From: Flavobacteriaceae bacterium UBA2765
GTDB taxonomy: Bacteria > Bacteroidota > Bacteroidia > Flavobacteriales > Flavobacteriaceae
Assembly (NCBI GenBank): GCA_002352665.1
Contig: DEIV01000105.1
Span: forward strand, 1-27,754
Reading direction: 5' to 3'
Length of the DNA stretch: 27,754 nucleotides
Positions 15,828 through 23,794 of the stretch are shown piece after piece. How positions within the stretch are numbered: the stretch's first letter is position 1; each line of letters starts with the position of its first letter. The notes under the pieces are model-generated. The model saw nothing but the letters and a program-made list of their open reading frames with translations. It ran no database searches and had not been told where the DNA came from. A program made the translations under genes and the position numbers.

Positions 15828-17069
15828 TTATTTTCCCGTTTCTTCACTATCTTCAACCTCAATAATATCCTCTTCAATTACTTCTTCACCTCCATTATTA
15901 TATGTTTTTTGCTTGGTTAAAACACGCTCAACATTTTGATAATATCCATCAGCATTTGGGTCTTCAGATGAAATCTTAGCATAGCCGTTTTTGTAATACT
16001 TTAATGCTCTTTTATAATCATTACCAGTTTCATAATATTGACCAATATAATAATCACCTATAGGAGATTCGGGATATAAACGATTAATCATTTTTCCAAA
16101 CTCTTCTAAATATGCACCATCATCTTTATCAAGTATAATTGATTCTACTGCAAAAATATCACGTTGTCTGATTTTTAAATTGGCACCAAAAAGGTATTGA
16201 ATCTCTACATATTTCTTTTCTAAGTATTCAATGGCTTCAGCCGGATTTAAATCAGCTACTTCATTATTGAATTCCTCTTTAGAAATAGATGAATACATAT
16301 CGAATATATGTGCTAATGCCCCTGGAATTGCTTGTCCTAAAGATGATATTTTTGTTGAATGATCAAATTCATCATATTTATATTTAAAATTATCATTTTC
16401 AAAATTCTTTAGAATATAATATATAGTTTCTATATTTTTAGATTTATCAACGCCATTATATTTACCATTATTTAAATAATAATAGGTATGAGAATTTAAT
16501 GTTGGCACTTTACCTCTAAATAAATCGGCAATTTCATTAGAATAAGAAGGGTTTACGTTAACATAAGCGTTAAAAATAGGTGTAGGTTCTACCATAAAAT
16601 AATTGCTAAAATTGGCCGTAATTGTACTTCCTACAATAGTTCTAAAAGCAGATATTCTATAATTGTCTTCAATATAGCCAATCAATTCATTTTTAATGAA
16701 TTTATAGAATTTTGAACTAGAACTTGTGAGCATACTATTTAAATCTATAGCACAATCTAATTTGCGTTCATTCTTTTGGTTTTGGAAAATACCTACTACA
16801 ATTTGTTCAGGAGCTTTATCCTTAGCAGCAAATAACTTAGAATTTGCCACATAAACGTCAAATAAATATTCAGCATCTAAAACAATGGCTAATGGATATA
16901 CCCTTGTGGAGTCTTGTTTGTATGAATCAGGCACATAAATTTTTAATGTTCTATTATTATGTATTTCACCGCTTAATTCAGACGACTTAAAAGCCTCTAA
17001 GGTAACATTCTGTCCAAATGCAAAGAAGCAGAACATTACAAAGAATAGGTTGATGTATAATTTTTTCAT
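15828..17069 (-). CDS. secreted esterase-fold (alpha/beta hydrolase) protein, degenerate active site
   Basis: A 413-residue protein of the putative esterase family (Fes/esterase-D type). A signal peptide spans residues 1 to about 19 (MKKLYINLFFVMFCFFAFG). I chose this internal Met as start; an ATG four codons upstream (17081) is also possible. The fold is suggested by RTLKIYVPDSY, YPLAIVLDAEYLFD and IVVGIFQNQ. The nucleophile elbow, usually GHSxxG, reads VGSTITANFS, so the serine is replaced by threonine. A possible catalytic histidine remains in FDHSTK. The C-terminal part, about residues 310-400, is an added helical region with a TPR-like segment (GNDYKRALKYYKNGY), and an acidic tail. Its substrate is unknown, and it may be a pseudoenzyme. 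Confidence 0.8.
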   Translation of the reverse strand: MKKLYINLFFVMFCFFAFGQNVTLEAFKSSELSGEIHNNRTLKIYVPDSYKQDSTRVYPLAIVLDAEYLFDVYVANSKLFAAKDKAPEQIVVGIFQNQKNERKLDCAIDLNSMLTSSSSKFYKFIKNELIGYIEDNYRISAFRTIVGSTITANFSNYFMVEPTPIFNAYVNVNPSYSNEIADLFRGKVPTLNSHTYYYLNNGKYNGVDKSKNIETIYYILKNFENDNFKYKYDEFDHSTKISSLGQAIPGALAHIFDMYSSISKEEFNNEVADLNPAEAIEYLEKKYVEIQYLFGANLKIRQRDIFAVESIILDKDDGAYLEEFGKMINRLYPESPIGDYYIGQYYETGNDYKRALKYYKNGYAKISSEDPNADGYYQNVERVLTKQKTYNNGGEEVIEEDIIEVEDSEETGK

Positions 17070-17157
17070 GATTTTTAACAATTTTCAGTTTTATAAGAAC
17101 TAATTTTTTTAGTCATTTTCTTAATTCTATCTTTACAAACGAATAAAATTGTAATTT

Positions 17158-17997
17158 ATGATACAAATAGATTGGAAAACTGCAAAAAAATACACTGACA
17201 TCACATATAAAAAGTGTAATGGAGTGGCCAGAATAGCATTTAATAGGCCAAATGTACGTAACGCGTTTCGTCCAAAAACGACTAGCGAATTGTATGATGC
17301 TTTTTACGATGCACAAGAAGATACTAGTATTGGTGTGGTATTACTTTCTGCAGAAGGACCTTCAACAAAAGACGGAATTTATTCATTTTGCAGTGGTGGA
17401 GATCAAAAAGCTAGAGGCCATCAAGGTTATGTAGGCGATGATGGTATGCATAGGTTAAATATACTAGAAGTTCAAAGATTGATTCGTTTTATGCCAAAGG
17501 CTGTAATTGCTGTGGTTCCAGGGTGGGCTGTGGGTGGCGGTCATTCCTTGCATGTAGTTTGTGATTTGACTTTAGCTAGTAAAGAACACGCTATTTTTAA
17601 GCAAACTGATGCAGATGTTACCAGTTTTGACGGAGGCTATGGTTCTGCTTATTTAGCGAAAATGGTAGGGCAAAAAAAGGCCAGAGAAATCTTCTTTTTA
17701 GGACGGAGTTATTCTGCTCAAGAAGCTTTTGAAATGGGAATGGTAAATGTCGTTATTCCTCATGCCGAGCTAGAAACAACTGCTTTTCAATGGGCACAAG
17801 AAATTTTAGAAAAATCTCCTACTTCCATAAAAATGTTAAAATTTGCCATGAATTTAACTGATGACGGTATGGTGGGACAACAAGTATTTGCAGGAGAGGC
17901 CACCAGATTGGCTTATATGACTGAGGAAGCCAAAGAAGGTAGAGATGCATTTTTAGAAAAACGCAAACCAAATTTTGAAAAGAAATGGTTGCCATAA
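17158..17997 (+). CDS. menB: 1,4-dihydroxy-2-naphthoyl-CoA synthase
   Basis: MenB closes the second ring of menaquinone from o-succinylbenzoyl-CoA. The 279-residue protein has the crotonase fold: the oxyanion-hole segment FCSGGDQKARG (about 80-90), the VAVVPGWAVGGGHSLHVVCDL-like helix region, and the MenB-specific segments TDADVTSFDGGYGSAYLAK and RDAFLEKRKPNF at the C-terminus. The length is normal. It starts a rightward group with purU and an FAH-family gene, and diverges from the esterase-fold gene across a short shared promoter region. Confidence 0.96.
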   Translation: MIQIDWKTAKKYTDITYKKCNGVARIAFNRPNVRNAFRPKTTSELYDAFYDAQEDTSIGVVLLSAEGPSTKDGIYSFCSGGDQKARGHQGYVGDDGMHRLNILEVQRLIRFMPKAVIAVVPGWAVGGGHSLHVVCDLTLASKEHAIFKQTDADVTSFDGGYGSAYLAKMVGQKKAREIFFLGRSYSAQEAFEMGMVNVVIPHAELETTAFQWAQEILEKSPTSIKMLKFAMNLTDDGMVGQQVFAGEATRLAYMTEEAKEGRDAFLEKRKPNFEKKWLP

Positions 17998-18040
17998 TTA
18001 TAAAATTTTAACTTCCAAACATTATAAAATTATTTTAAAA

Positions 18041-18910
18041 ATGAAGGCACAAACAATAACATTTCTAATAAAATGTCCTGACAGAAAAGGGTTAGTTGCA
18101 AAGATCACCAATTTTTTTTATGAAGATGGCTTTAACATATTAAGTTGCCAACAATATGTAAATGCAATACAAAATACTTACTTCATGCGTGTACGCTTAA
18201 ATGCGGAGGGAACAGAAATAAGTAAGAATGATTTGGAAAGTAGATTTACAAAGTTAGCTAAACCACTCAATATTGTTTGGTCCGTAAACTATGAAGAAAA
18301 CAAGTCTAATGTTGCTATTTTGGTTTCTCATACAAGTCATTGCCTATATGATTTATTAGAGAGACAGAAAGAAGGTAATTTGAACTGTAATATTAAAATG
18401 ATTATTAGTAATCATGATAAATTAAGACCGATTGCTGATATGTTTAATATACCTTATTATTATTTACCTGTTGATTCTAATTCAAAAATCACACAAGAAT
18501 TACAAATCATGGAATTGTTAGATAGCAATAAAATAGATTTGATAGTTATGGCGAGATATATGCAAATATTATCTTCTGATTTTATCAATCATTATAAGGA
18601 AAGAATAATCAATATTCACCATTCATTTTTACCGGCATTTCAAGGAGCAAATCCATATAAAAGGGCATATGAAAGAGGGGTAAAGTTAATTGGTGCAACA
18701 GCACATTATGCAACAGAAGATTTAGATGAAGGTCCAATTATTGAACAAGATGTTGAACGGGTTACTCATGAAAGCACTCCACAAACATTAAAAAGAATAG
18801 GTGCTGATATAGAAAGATTAGTTTTGGCAAAAGCAGTAAAATGCCATCTTCAAAATCAAATAATTGTGGCAAATAATCGTGCTATTGTTTTTCCTGAAGC
18901 TGGTGAGTGA
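18041..18910 (+). CDS. purU: formyltetrahydrofolate deformylase
   Basis: PurU hydrolyses 10-formyltetrahydrofolate to formate and tetrahydrofolate, feeding purine synthesis and one-carbon balance. The 289-residue protein has an N-terminal ACT domain (TFLIKCPDRKGLVAKIT, about residues 6-22 onward) and a C-terminal formyltransferase domain with NIHHSFLPAF, GATAHYATEDLDEGP and the catalytic N/H/D residues within. An upstream in-frame ATG at 17975 would add 22 residues overlapping menB; the start at 18041 matches the family and leaves a 43-bp gap. The FAH-family gene follows after 19 bp, consistent with an operon. Confidence 0.95.
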   Translation: MKAQTITFLIKCPDRKGLVAKITNFFYEDGFNILSCQQYVNAIQNTYFMRVRLNAEGTEISKNDLESRFTKLAKPLNIVWSVNYEENKSNVAILVSHTSHCLYDLLERQKEGNLNCNIKMIISNHDKLRPIADMFNIPYYYLPVDSNSKITQELQIMELLDSNKIDLIVMARYMQILSSDFINHYKERIINIHHSFLPAFQGANPYKRAYERGVKLIGATAHYATEDLDEGPIIEQDVERVTHESTPQTLKRIGADIERLVLAKAVKCHLQNQIIVANNRAIVFPEAGE

Positions 18911-18929
18911 TTCATAGAAATTTTTAATT

Positions 18930-19538
18930 ATGAAAATAATCTGTATAGGTCGAAACTATGCCAAGCATATTGAAGAATTAGCTAATGAGAAACCTGATAA
19001 TCCGGTAGTATTCTTGAAGCCTGATTCGGCTATCTTACCAAAAAAAATGCCTTTTTTTATCCCTCCTTTTTCTGATGATATACATTATGAGGTTGAAATA
19101 TTAGTAAAAATTAATAAAGTAGGGAAATATATAGATGAAAAATTCGCCCCAAAGTATTATGATGAAATAGGATTAGGTATAGATCTTACAGCAAGAGATA
19201 TTCAAGCTCAATGTAAAGCAAAGGGATTGCCTTGGGAAAAGGCAAAAGCTTTTGATGGGAGTGCTGTTATTGGCAATTTTTATCCTAAAGAACAATTTGA
19301 TTTAGACAATTTAAAATTTCAATTGCTGCAAAACGAAGTTTTGGTACAAGATGGAAATACCAATGCCATGTTATGGAAAATAGATGAATTGATTGCCTAT
19401 GTCTCTCAATATTTTACATTGAAAAAAGGAGATGTTATTTTTACAGGTACGCCGGCCGGAGTAGGAAAAGTTGCTACCAATGATATTTTGGTTGGAAAAA
19501 TTGAAAATTATGAAGCTTTTAATATTAAAGTTAAGTAA
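18930..19538 (+). CDS. fumarylacetoacetate hydrolase-family protein
   Basis: A 202-residue protein of the FAH superfamily, the short FAHD1-like class that includes acylpyruvases and oxaloacetate decarboxylases. The metal ligands are E54 and E56 in YEVEIL and D85 in GLGIDLTARD. The C-terminal loop FTGTPAGVG is characteristic. The protein starts with CIGRNYAKHIEEL, which is typical of the class. The substrate cannot be deduced. It is closely spaced after purU, and no functional link between the two is known to me. Confidence 0.9.
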   Translation: MKIICIGRNYAKHIEELANEKPDNPVVFLKPDSAILPKKMPFFIPPFSDDIHYEVEILVKINKVGKYIDEKFAPKYYDEIGLGIDLTARDIQAQCKAKGLPWEKAKAFDGSAVIGNFYPKEQFDLDNLKFQLLQNEVLVQDGNTNAMLWKIDELIAYVSQYFTLKKGDVIFTGTPAGVGKVATNDILVGKIENYEAFNIKVK

Positions 19539-19635
19539 TTGGGATGTTTAAGATTTGGAAAAAAGTTAGTTTTCAAACTATCTAGTATAGACAATAAGTG
19601 GCACAAGAATAGGGAGGAAATTTTTTATAAAAAAC

Positions 19636-19797
19636 ATGAATAGTACAATGCTTTTATCTACTGTTTCAGAAAGATTAGAACGCATTAAAATTCAAGAAGA
19701 AGCGTTTTTTAAACCAGATTGGTTAGGTATAGAAGTTACCGGAGAGAAAAGATATTATAATGCCATGTTGTTAAAAAATCATTATAAAGTTGGGTAG
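19636..19797 (+). pseudogene. C-terminal remnant of a CYTH-domain protein
   Basis: A 53-codon frame, MNSTMLLSTVSERLERIKIQ then EEAFFKPDWLGIEVTGEKRY and YNAMLLKNHYKVG. The second half, with the motif KPDWLGxEVTGxKRYYN, resembles the C-terminal end of CYTH-domain (triphosphate tunnel metalloenzyme) proteins, which are about 155 residues. In those a Trp usually ends the motif after YK; here it is VG and stop. The N-terminal two-thirds of a CYTH protein, including the EIERKF motif, are absent from the window. It is unlikely to be functional. The 19539-19831 interval holds nothing else that I can see. Confidence 0.55.
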
Positions 19798-19831
19798 TAA
19801 ATGAGAGATTAACTTATAAATATTAAAAATA

Positions 19832-21073
19832 TTGAACGCAGAAATAATTACTATTGGAGACGAAATTCTTATCGGTCAAATTGTGGATACCAATGCTACA
19901 TTTATAGCCGGTGAATTGGATAAAATAGGGGTGTCTGTTTATCAAATAACCACAGTTCAAGATGATAAATCACATATTTTAAAATCTTTAAAGGAAGCAG
20001 AAGAAAATGCTGATATAATAATCATGACAGGAGGCTTAGGGCCTACGAAAGATGATATTACAAAACTTACCCTTTGCGATTATTTTAATGATGAATTGGT
20101 GATGAGTAGAGATGTTGAAGAGCACATCAAATTCCTTTTTGCAAAAATTAAATATCAATATACAGCCTTAGATTTACAGCAGGCCATGTTGCCAAGTAAA
20201 GCACATATTTTTAAAAATAATTTTGGTACAGCCTCAGGTATGTGGTTTAATAATAATGGTAAAGTTTTTGTTTCAATGCCCGGTGTGCCAAATGAAATGA
20301 AGGGATTGATGAAATATGGCGTTTTGCCAAAACTTCAAAAGACATTTGAATTGCCATTTATTATGCATAAGAATGTCATAACCTATGGTATGGGCGAAAG
20401 TAAGATTGCAGAAAGATTGGCAAAGTGGGAAAGCACATTACCCAAGGAAATTAAGTTGGCTTATTTGCCTTCTTATGGAAAAACACGTTTGCGGTTGACC
20501 GCCAAGGGAAAGCATAAAAAACAATTAGAACAAATTTTAGAGAAGGAATTAAACGCTTTAAGTCAATTGGTTAGTGATATTATGGTTGGTTTTGAGGATA
20601 ATGAACCCATTGAGTTGAGTATTGGTAAAATTCTTACCAAAAAGAAATTATCATTAGCTACGGCTGAAAGTTGTACCGGTGGAGCCATAGCCAAAATGAT
20701 AACATCAGTTGCCGGAGCTTCACAATATTTTATTGGTGCTGTGGTGAGTTATCATGAACGCATAAAAAAGGATGTATTGGGGGTTTTACCGGAAACTATC
20801 GCAAAACATTCAGTCGTTAGTGCCGCTGTAGCTGAAGAAATGGCAAAAGGAGTACAGCAATTATATACCACGGATTATGCTATAGCAATTACGGGAAATG
20901 CAGGCCCCTCTAAAGATAAGACAGATGCGTCTGTTGGTGTAGTTTTTATAACTATTGCAACCCCAAATTCAGTCTTTACTAAGGAATATAATTTTGGTCA
21001 ACCCAGAGAAAAAGTCATTGAACGAGCTACGGTTAAATCTTTAGAATTATTAAGAAAAGAATTGATAAAATAG
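19832..21073 (+). CDS. cinA: CinA-family nicotinamide mononucleotide deamidase
   Basis: The 413 residues combine a MoaB-like (MoCF) N-terminal domain with TGGLGPTKDDITK near 70-82 and a PncC-type C-terminal amidohydrolase domain with LATAESCTGGAIAK near 275, the serine of which is the expected nucleophile. In this family the C-terminal domain deamidates NMN to nicotinate mononucleotide, recycling NAD; some members were named competence-damage inducible. The start is TTG: the frame upstream reaches a TAA 15 bp away with no ATG or GTG between, and the N-terminus NAEIITIGDEILIGQ matches the family from that point. The preceding CYTH remnant is separated by 34 bp. Confidence 0.94.
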   Translation: MNAEIITIGDEILIGQIVDTNATFIAGELDKIGVSVYQITTVQDDKSHILKSLKEAEENADIIIMTGGLGPTKDDITKLTLCDYFNDELVMSRDVEEHIKFLFAKIKYQYTALDLQQAMLPSKAHIFKNNFGTASGMWFNNNGKVFVSMPGVPNEMKGLMKYGVLPKLQKTFELPFIMHKNVITYGMGESKIAERLAKWESTLPKEIKLAYLPSYGKTRLRLTAKGKHKKQLEQILEKELNALSQLVSDIMVGFEDNEPIELSIGKILTKKKLSLATAESCTGGAIAKMITSVAGASQYFIGAVVSYHERIKKDVLGVLPETIAKHSVVSAAVAEEMAKGVQQLYTTDYAIAITGNAGPSKDKTDASVGVVFITIATPNSVFTKEYNFGQPREKVIERATVKSLELLRKELIK

Positions 21074-21146
21074 ACAATATATATTTGATTTTGCTCTGGT
21101 TGAAAAACCAGGATAAAGGAAACCATTAAAAAGACTAAAAAAATTG

Positions 21147-21176
21147 TTTGTTAATAGAATAAATTTATTATTTTTG
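21147..21176 (+). promoter_or_regulatory. promoter of the rpmB-rpmG-DUF4295 operon
   Basis: TTTG (21147-21150), an 18-base spacer and TATTTTTG (21169-21176) are a full match to the Bacteroidota -33/-7 pattern. It stands 38 bases before the rpmB start. This is the best-formed promoter in the window. Confidence 0.75.
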
Positions 21177-21213
21177 CACCTCGTTTAGAAATAACAAATT
21201 TAAAGTTTAGAAA

Positions 21214-21453
21214 ATGTCAAGAGTTTGTGAGTTAACAGGAAAAAAAGCCATGGTGGGGAATAACGTTTCTCATTCAATGAATAAGACTAAAAGAAAATTT
21301 GACGCTAATTTAATGAAAAAGCGTTTTTATATTCCTGAAGAAGATAAATGGATTACCTTAAAAATATCTGCTTCAGCTTTAAAAAACATTAATAAAAAAG
21401 GCATTTCTGCTGTAATTAAAGAGGCCAGAGCTAATGGCTTTTTGAAAAAATAA
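21214..21453 (+). CDS. rpmB: 50S ribosomal protein bL28
   Basis: A 79-residue basic protein. SRVCELTGKKAMVGNNVSHS at the N-terminus, the NKTKRKFDANLMKKRFYI run and the C-terminal SALKNINKKG are standard bL28. It lies first in a ribosomal cluster with bL33 and a DUF4295 protein. rpmG begins 9 bp downstream. Confidence 0.97.
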   Translation: MSRVCELTGKKAMVGNNVSHSMNKTKRKFDANLMKKRFYIPEEDKWITLKISASALKNINKKGISAVIKEARANGFLKK

Positions 21454-21462
21454 TATCAAACA

Positions 21463-21642
21463 ATGGCAAAAGGTAATAGAATTCAGGTTATATTAGAGTG
21501 TACTGAGCATAAGGAAAGTGGCAAGCCAGGTACTTCAAGATATATTACAACAAAGAATAAGAAGAACTCTCCTGATAGAATGGAATTAAAAAAATTCAAT
21601 CCTATCTTAAAGAAAATGACAATTCATAAAGAAATTAAATAA
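21463..21642 (+). CDS. rpmG: 50S ribosomal protein bL33
   Basis: A 59-residue protein: MAKGNRIQVILECTEHKES, then TSRYITTKNKKNSPDRMELK and KFNPILKKMTIHKEIK. It is the zinc-free type of bL33, since the CxxC pairs are missing and only one cysteine is present. One residue shorter than related proteins, which usually begin MAKKGNR. It is too short for many gene callers but its sequence is unmistakable. Confidence 0.95.
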   Translation: MAKGNRIQVILECTEHKESGKPGTSRYITTKNKKNSPDRMELKKFNPILKKMTIHKEIK

Positions 21643-21695
21643 TTTCCTGAACAAAATCCAGGAACTGTTTAAAAAGTATATTAATTAAAAAGAAA

Positions 21696-21709
21696 CTGAA
21701 CAAGTTCAG
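21696..21709 (+). repeat. inverted repeat CTGAAC-AA-GTTCAG before the DUF4295 gene
   Basis: A 6-bp stem with a two-base loop ends 8 bases before the ATG at 21718. It might affect translation of the small protein, but a two-base loop is a poor hairpin, so it may equally be a protein-binding site or nothing. Confidence 0.4.
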
Positions 21710-21717
21710 CTTATATT

Positions 21718-21867
21718 ATGGCAAAGAAATCAGTAGCATCATTACAAACAGGTTCAAAAAGATTAACTAAAGCAGTTAAAATGGTAAAATCTCCTAAAAC
21801 CGGAGCCTACTCATTTGTTGAATCTATTATGGATCCATCTAAAGTAAACGATTACTTTAGTAAGTAA
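21718..21867 (+). CDS. DUF4295 family protein, probable ribosomal protein bL38
   Basis: A 49-residue basic protein: MAKKSVASLQTGSKRLTKAV, then KMVKSPKTGAYSFVESIMDP and SKVNDYFSK. It matches the DUF4295 family, which in Bacteroidota is nearly always encoded directly after rpmB and rpmG. From memory, a Bacteroidota-specific large-subunit protein called bL38 was found in the Flavobacterium johnsoniae ribosome structure, and I believe it is this family; I cannot confirm the match here. The short, lysine-rich sequence and operon position support a ribosomal role. Confidence 0.85.
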   Translation: MAKKSVASLQTGSKRLTKAVKMVKSPKTGAYSFVESIMDPSKVNDYFSK

Positions 21868-21887
21868 TTATTTTATTAAAAATATAT

Positions 21888-21928
21888 AGAAAAGCTACTT
21901 TCATTAATGAAAGTAGCTTTTCTTTTTT
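21888..21928 (+). terminator. terminator of the rpmB operon, 36-bp perfect palindrome
   Basis: AGAAAAGCTACTTTCATT is followed directly by its exact reverse complement, then by a T run. The fold is an 18-bp stem minus the loop bases. It separates the ribosomal cluster from ftsY. Confidence 0.9.
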
Positions 21929-22139
21929 ATATTTGTTTTTAATTAATAGAATATTTCTAAATACAAAATATTAAAATTACTCAGCATCCATATCCATCTT
22001 ACAGCCTTAATAGCTAAGTTCCTAATTGAGTAGTTAAAACCAATTGGAACAGATGGGGCAAATTGAAATTAGGATGCAATAGGAATGATGTTTAGTATGA
22101 CTAGAAAAAATGAATTACTAATAACTCAATATCATTAAA

Positions 22140-23093
22140 ATGAGTTTATTTAAAAGAATATTTTCAAAAGAGAAAAAAGAAACCTTAGATAAAGGATTGG
22201 AGAAAAGTAATACTACTTTTTTTTCTAAGTTGACCAAAGCCGTTGCAGGTAAATCTAAAGTTGATGATGACGTATTAGATAACCTGGAAGAAGTGTTGGT
22301 TTCTTCTGATGTAGGTGTGGCTACAACATTGAAAATTATTGATAGAATTGAAGGTCGAGTGGCCAAAGATAAATACTTAGGGACAGATGAGTTGAATAAA
22401 ATTCTAAGAGAAGAAATTGCGGGGTTATTATCTGAAACCAATGTAGGTAATGAAACCGATTTTACTATTCCTCTAAGCAAAAAACCTTATGTAATTATGG
22501 TTGTTGGGGTTAACGGTGTTGGAAAAACGACTACCATTGGCAAATTGGCATCGCAATTTAAGAAGAATGGTTTAAAAGTGGTTTTAGGTGCAGGAGATAC
22601 TTTTAGAGCTGCGGCAATTGACCAATTACAAGTGTGGGCAGATAGAGTAGAGGTGCCGTTGGTAAAACAAAAAATGGGCAGTGATCCGGCCTCTGTGGCT
22701 TTTGACACCGTTGAATCTGCGGTAAATCAAGGAGCTGATGTGGTTATTATTGATACTGCCGGCAGGTTGCATAACAAAGTTAATTTGATGAACGAACTTT
22801 CAAAAATTAAACGTGTTATGCAAAAAGTAATTGATGATGCTCCACATGATGTTTTACTTGTAATAGACGGGTCTACCGGACAAAATGCCTTTGAACAAGC
22901 CAAGCAATTTACCAAAGCCACAGCAATAACATCGCTAGCAGTTACTAAGTTAGACGGGACAGCCAAAGGCGGTGTTGTTATCGGTATTTCAGATCAATTT
23001 AAAATACCTGTTAAATATATTGGTGTAGGTGAAAAAATTGGCGATCTACAAGTGTTTAATAAAATTGAATTTGTAGATTCTTTTTTTAAGTGA
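22140..23093 (+). CDS. ftsY: signal recognition particle receptor FtsY
   Basis: FtsY is the GTPase receptor that docks ribosome-SRP complexes at the cytoplasmic membrane. The 317 residues hold the NG domain: G1 GVNGVGKTTT (123-132), the insertion-box region GAGDTFRAAA (150-159), DTAGR (205-209) and TKLDGTAKGG (269-278), with the closing GVGEKIGDLQVF. The N-terminal acidic A domain is very short, as in other Bacteroidota. A 272-bp gap with the preceding terminator gives ftsY its own transcription unit. I see no clear promoter. Confidence 0.97.
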   Translation: MSLFKRIFSKEKKETLDKGLEKSNTTFFSKLTKAVAGKSKVDDDVLDNLEEVLVSSDVGVATTLKIIDRIEGRVAKDKYLGTDELNKILREEIAGLLSETNVGNETDFTIPLSKKPYVIMVVGVNGVGKTTTIGKLASQFKKNGLKVVLGAGDTFRAAAIDQLQVWADRVEVPLVKQKMGSDPASVAFDTVESAVNQGADVVIIDTAGRLHNKVNLMNELSKIKRVMQKVIDDAPHDVLLVIDGSTGQNAFEQAKQFTKATAITSLAVTKLDGTAKGGVVIGISDQFKIPVKYIGVGEKIGDLQVFNKIEFVDSFFK

Positions 23094-23165
23094 TAAAATC
23101 TTCAATCTGTACTATTCAAGTAGATTTTAAAATTTCTAATTAATTTTTAGTTAATTAAATTATTA

Positions 23166-23342
23166 TTATAAATAATTCGATTGTACGTTAAGGCTCATAA
23201 ATTTACAAGGTACGTCATTCTGAAGCGGGCGGACTAGTTTCAGCATTTCATTACGCTTTAAATCAATACTGTAATATGTAATTGGAGCCCCTGAAATATA
23301 TTCAAACAGACGTGATAGAATATGACCCAAATGGAGATACAC
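23166..23342 (-). pseudogene. possible protein remnant, unrecognised
   Basis: A minus-strand frame of about 58 codons (VYLHLGHILSRLFEYISGAP, then ITYYSIDLKRNEMLKLVRPL and so on to LNVQSNYL) with slightly higher GC than its surroundings. It has no ATG at its beginning, only a possible GTG beside a terminator. I do not recognise it. It may be a gene fragment or a chance frame. Confidence 0.2.
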
Positions 23343-23373
23343 AAAAAAAAGGGGCTTGTAGGAAAGCCCCTTT
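23343..23373 (-). terminator. leftward intrinsic terminator without an upstream gene
   Basis: On the minus strand AAAGGGGCTT pairs with AAGCCCCTTT and is followed by a run of T (A8 on the plus strand at 23343-23350). It would stop transcripts moving leftwards. On the plus strand there is no T run behind the stem. To its right, the next gene on the minus strand is more than 1 kb away, beyond the LytTR gene on the plus strand. Confidence 0.7.
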
Positions 23374-23466
23374 CATTAAAATTCCTATACTATAATTAGA
23401 ATATATAGATTTGTAAAATATCGCAAAAATAGTTTAACACCAAATTCTAATTCAAGGAACAAAAAA

Positions 23467-23543
23467 ACCCAACCCCCCTAATGATTTCAAATGTAGTTTA
23501 GATAAAAGAGAAACATTGCTGAAGATCATTAGGTATTGGGCTT
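23467..23543. repeat. imperfect inverted repeat, arms 23467-23489 and 23520-23543
   Basis: CCTAATGAT in the left arm matches ATCATTAGG in the right arm, and both are flanked by CCCAA/TTGGG-like bases. With the orphan terminator and the palindrome array it makes up the 23094-23794 intergenic interval; apart from a weak frame at 23166-23342, I see no gene there. Confidence 0.45.
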
Positions 23544-23619
23544 AATCTAAATTAAATGTCTAGCTATGATCTAAATCTTAATTTCTGTTGTAAAGATATG
23601 GCAACCCCATTTATATATG

Positions 23620-23744
23620 TTACGGTTGAACCTCGTATTTGACGTGGTTAAAACCTTTTGGATTACGGTTCAAACCGTAAATTTTACGGTTAAAACCGTA
23701 ATCAACTACGGTTAGGCTATATAAATTACGTGGTTTAACCGTAA
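23620..23744 (+). promoter_or_regulatory. phased array of six TACGGTT/AACCGTA sites, candidate LytTR operators
   Basis: Six sites carry the core GGTT at 23624, 23646, 23667, 23688, 23710 and 23732, spaced 22, 21, 21, 22 and 22 bp. Two are perfect palindromes, TTACGGTT-CA-AACCGTAA (23663-23680) and TTACGGTT-AA-AACCGTAA (23684-23701). Three are imperfect palindromes (23620-23637, 23642-23655, 23726-23744), one with an inserted T in the right arm and two in the left. One is a half-site (23707-23713). The array ends about 50 bp before the LytTR regulator gene. LytTR/AgrA-type regulators are known to bind direct repeats of about 9 bp (WMMGTTNRK) separated by 12-13 bp, giving the same 21-22 bp period. 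Confidence 0.75.
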
Positions 23745-23794
23745 TAATAATATAACTAAACACTGTAATTTAGTAGCATATAAATTTTAGGACT

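Noticed and set aside
17975..18040. Upstream ATG for purU
   Set aside because: It overlaps the end of menB and adds residues that do not match the family. The ATG at 18041 gives the normal PurU N-terminus.
23620..23744. CRISPR array
   Set aside because: The units are only 7-19 bp and the intervals between them are shorter than spacers. The pattern is phased operator sites.
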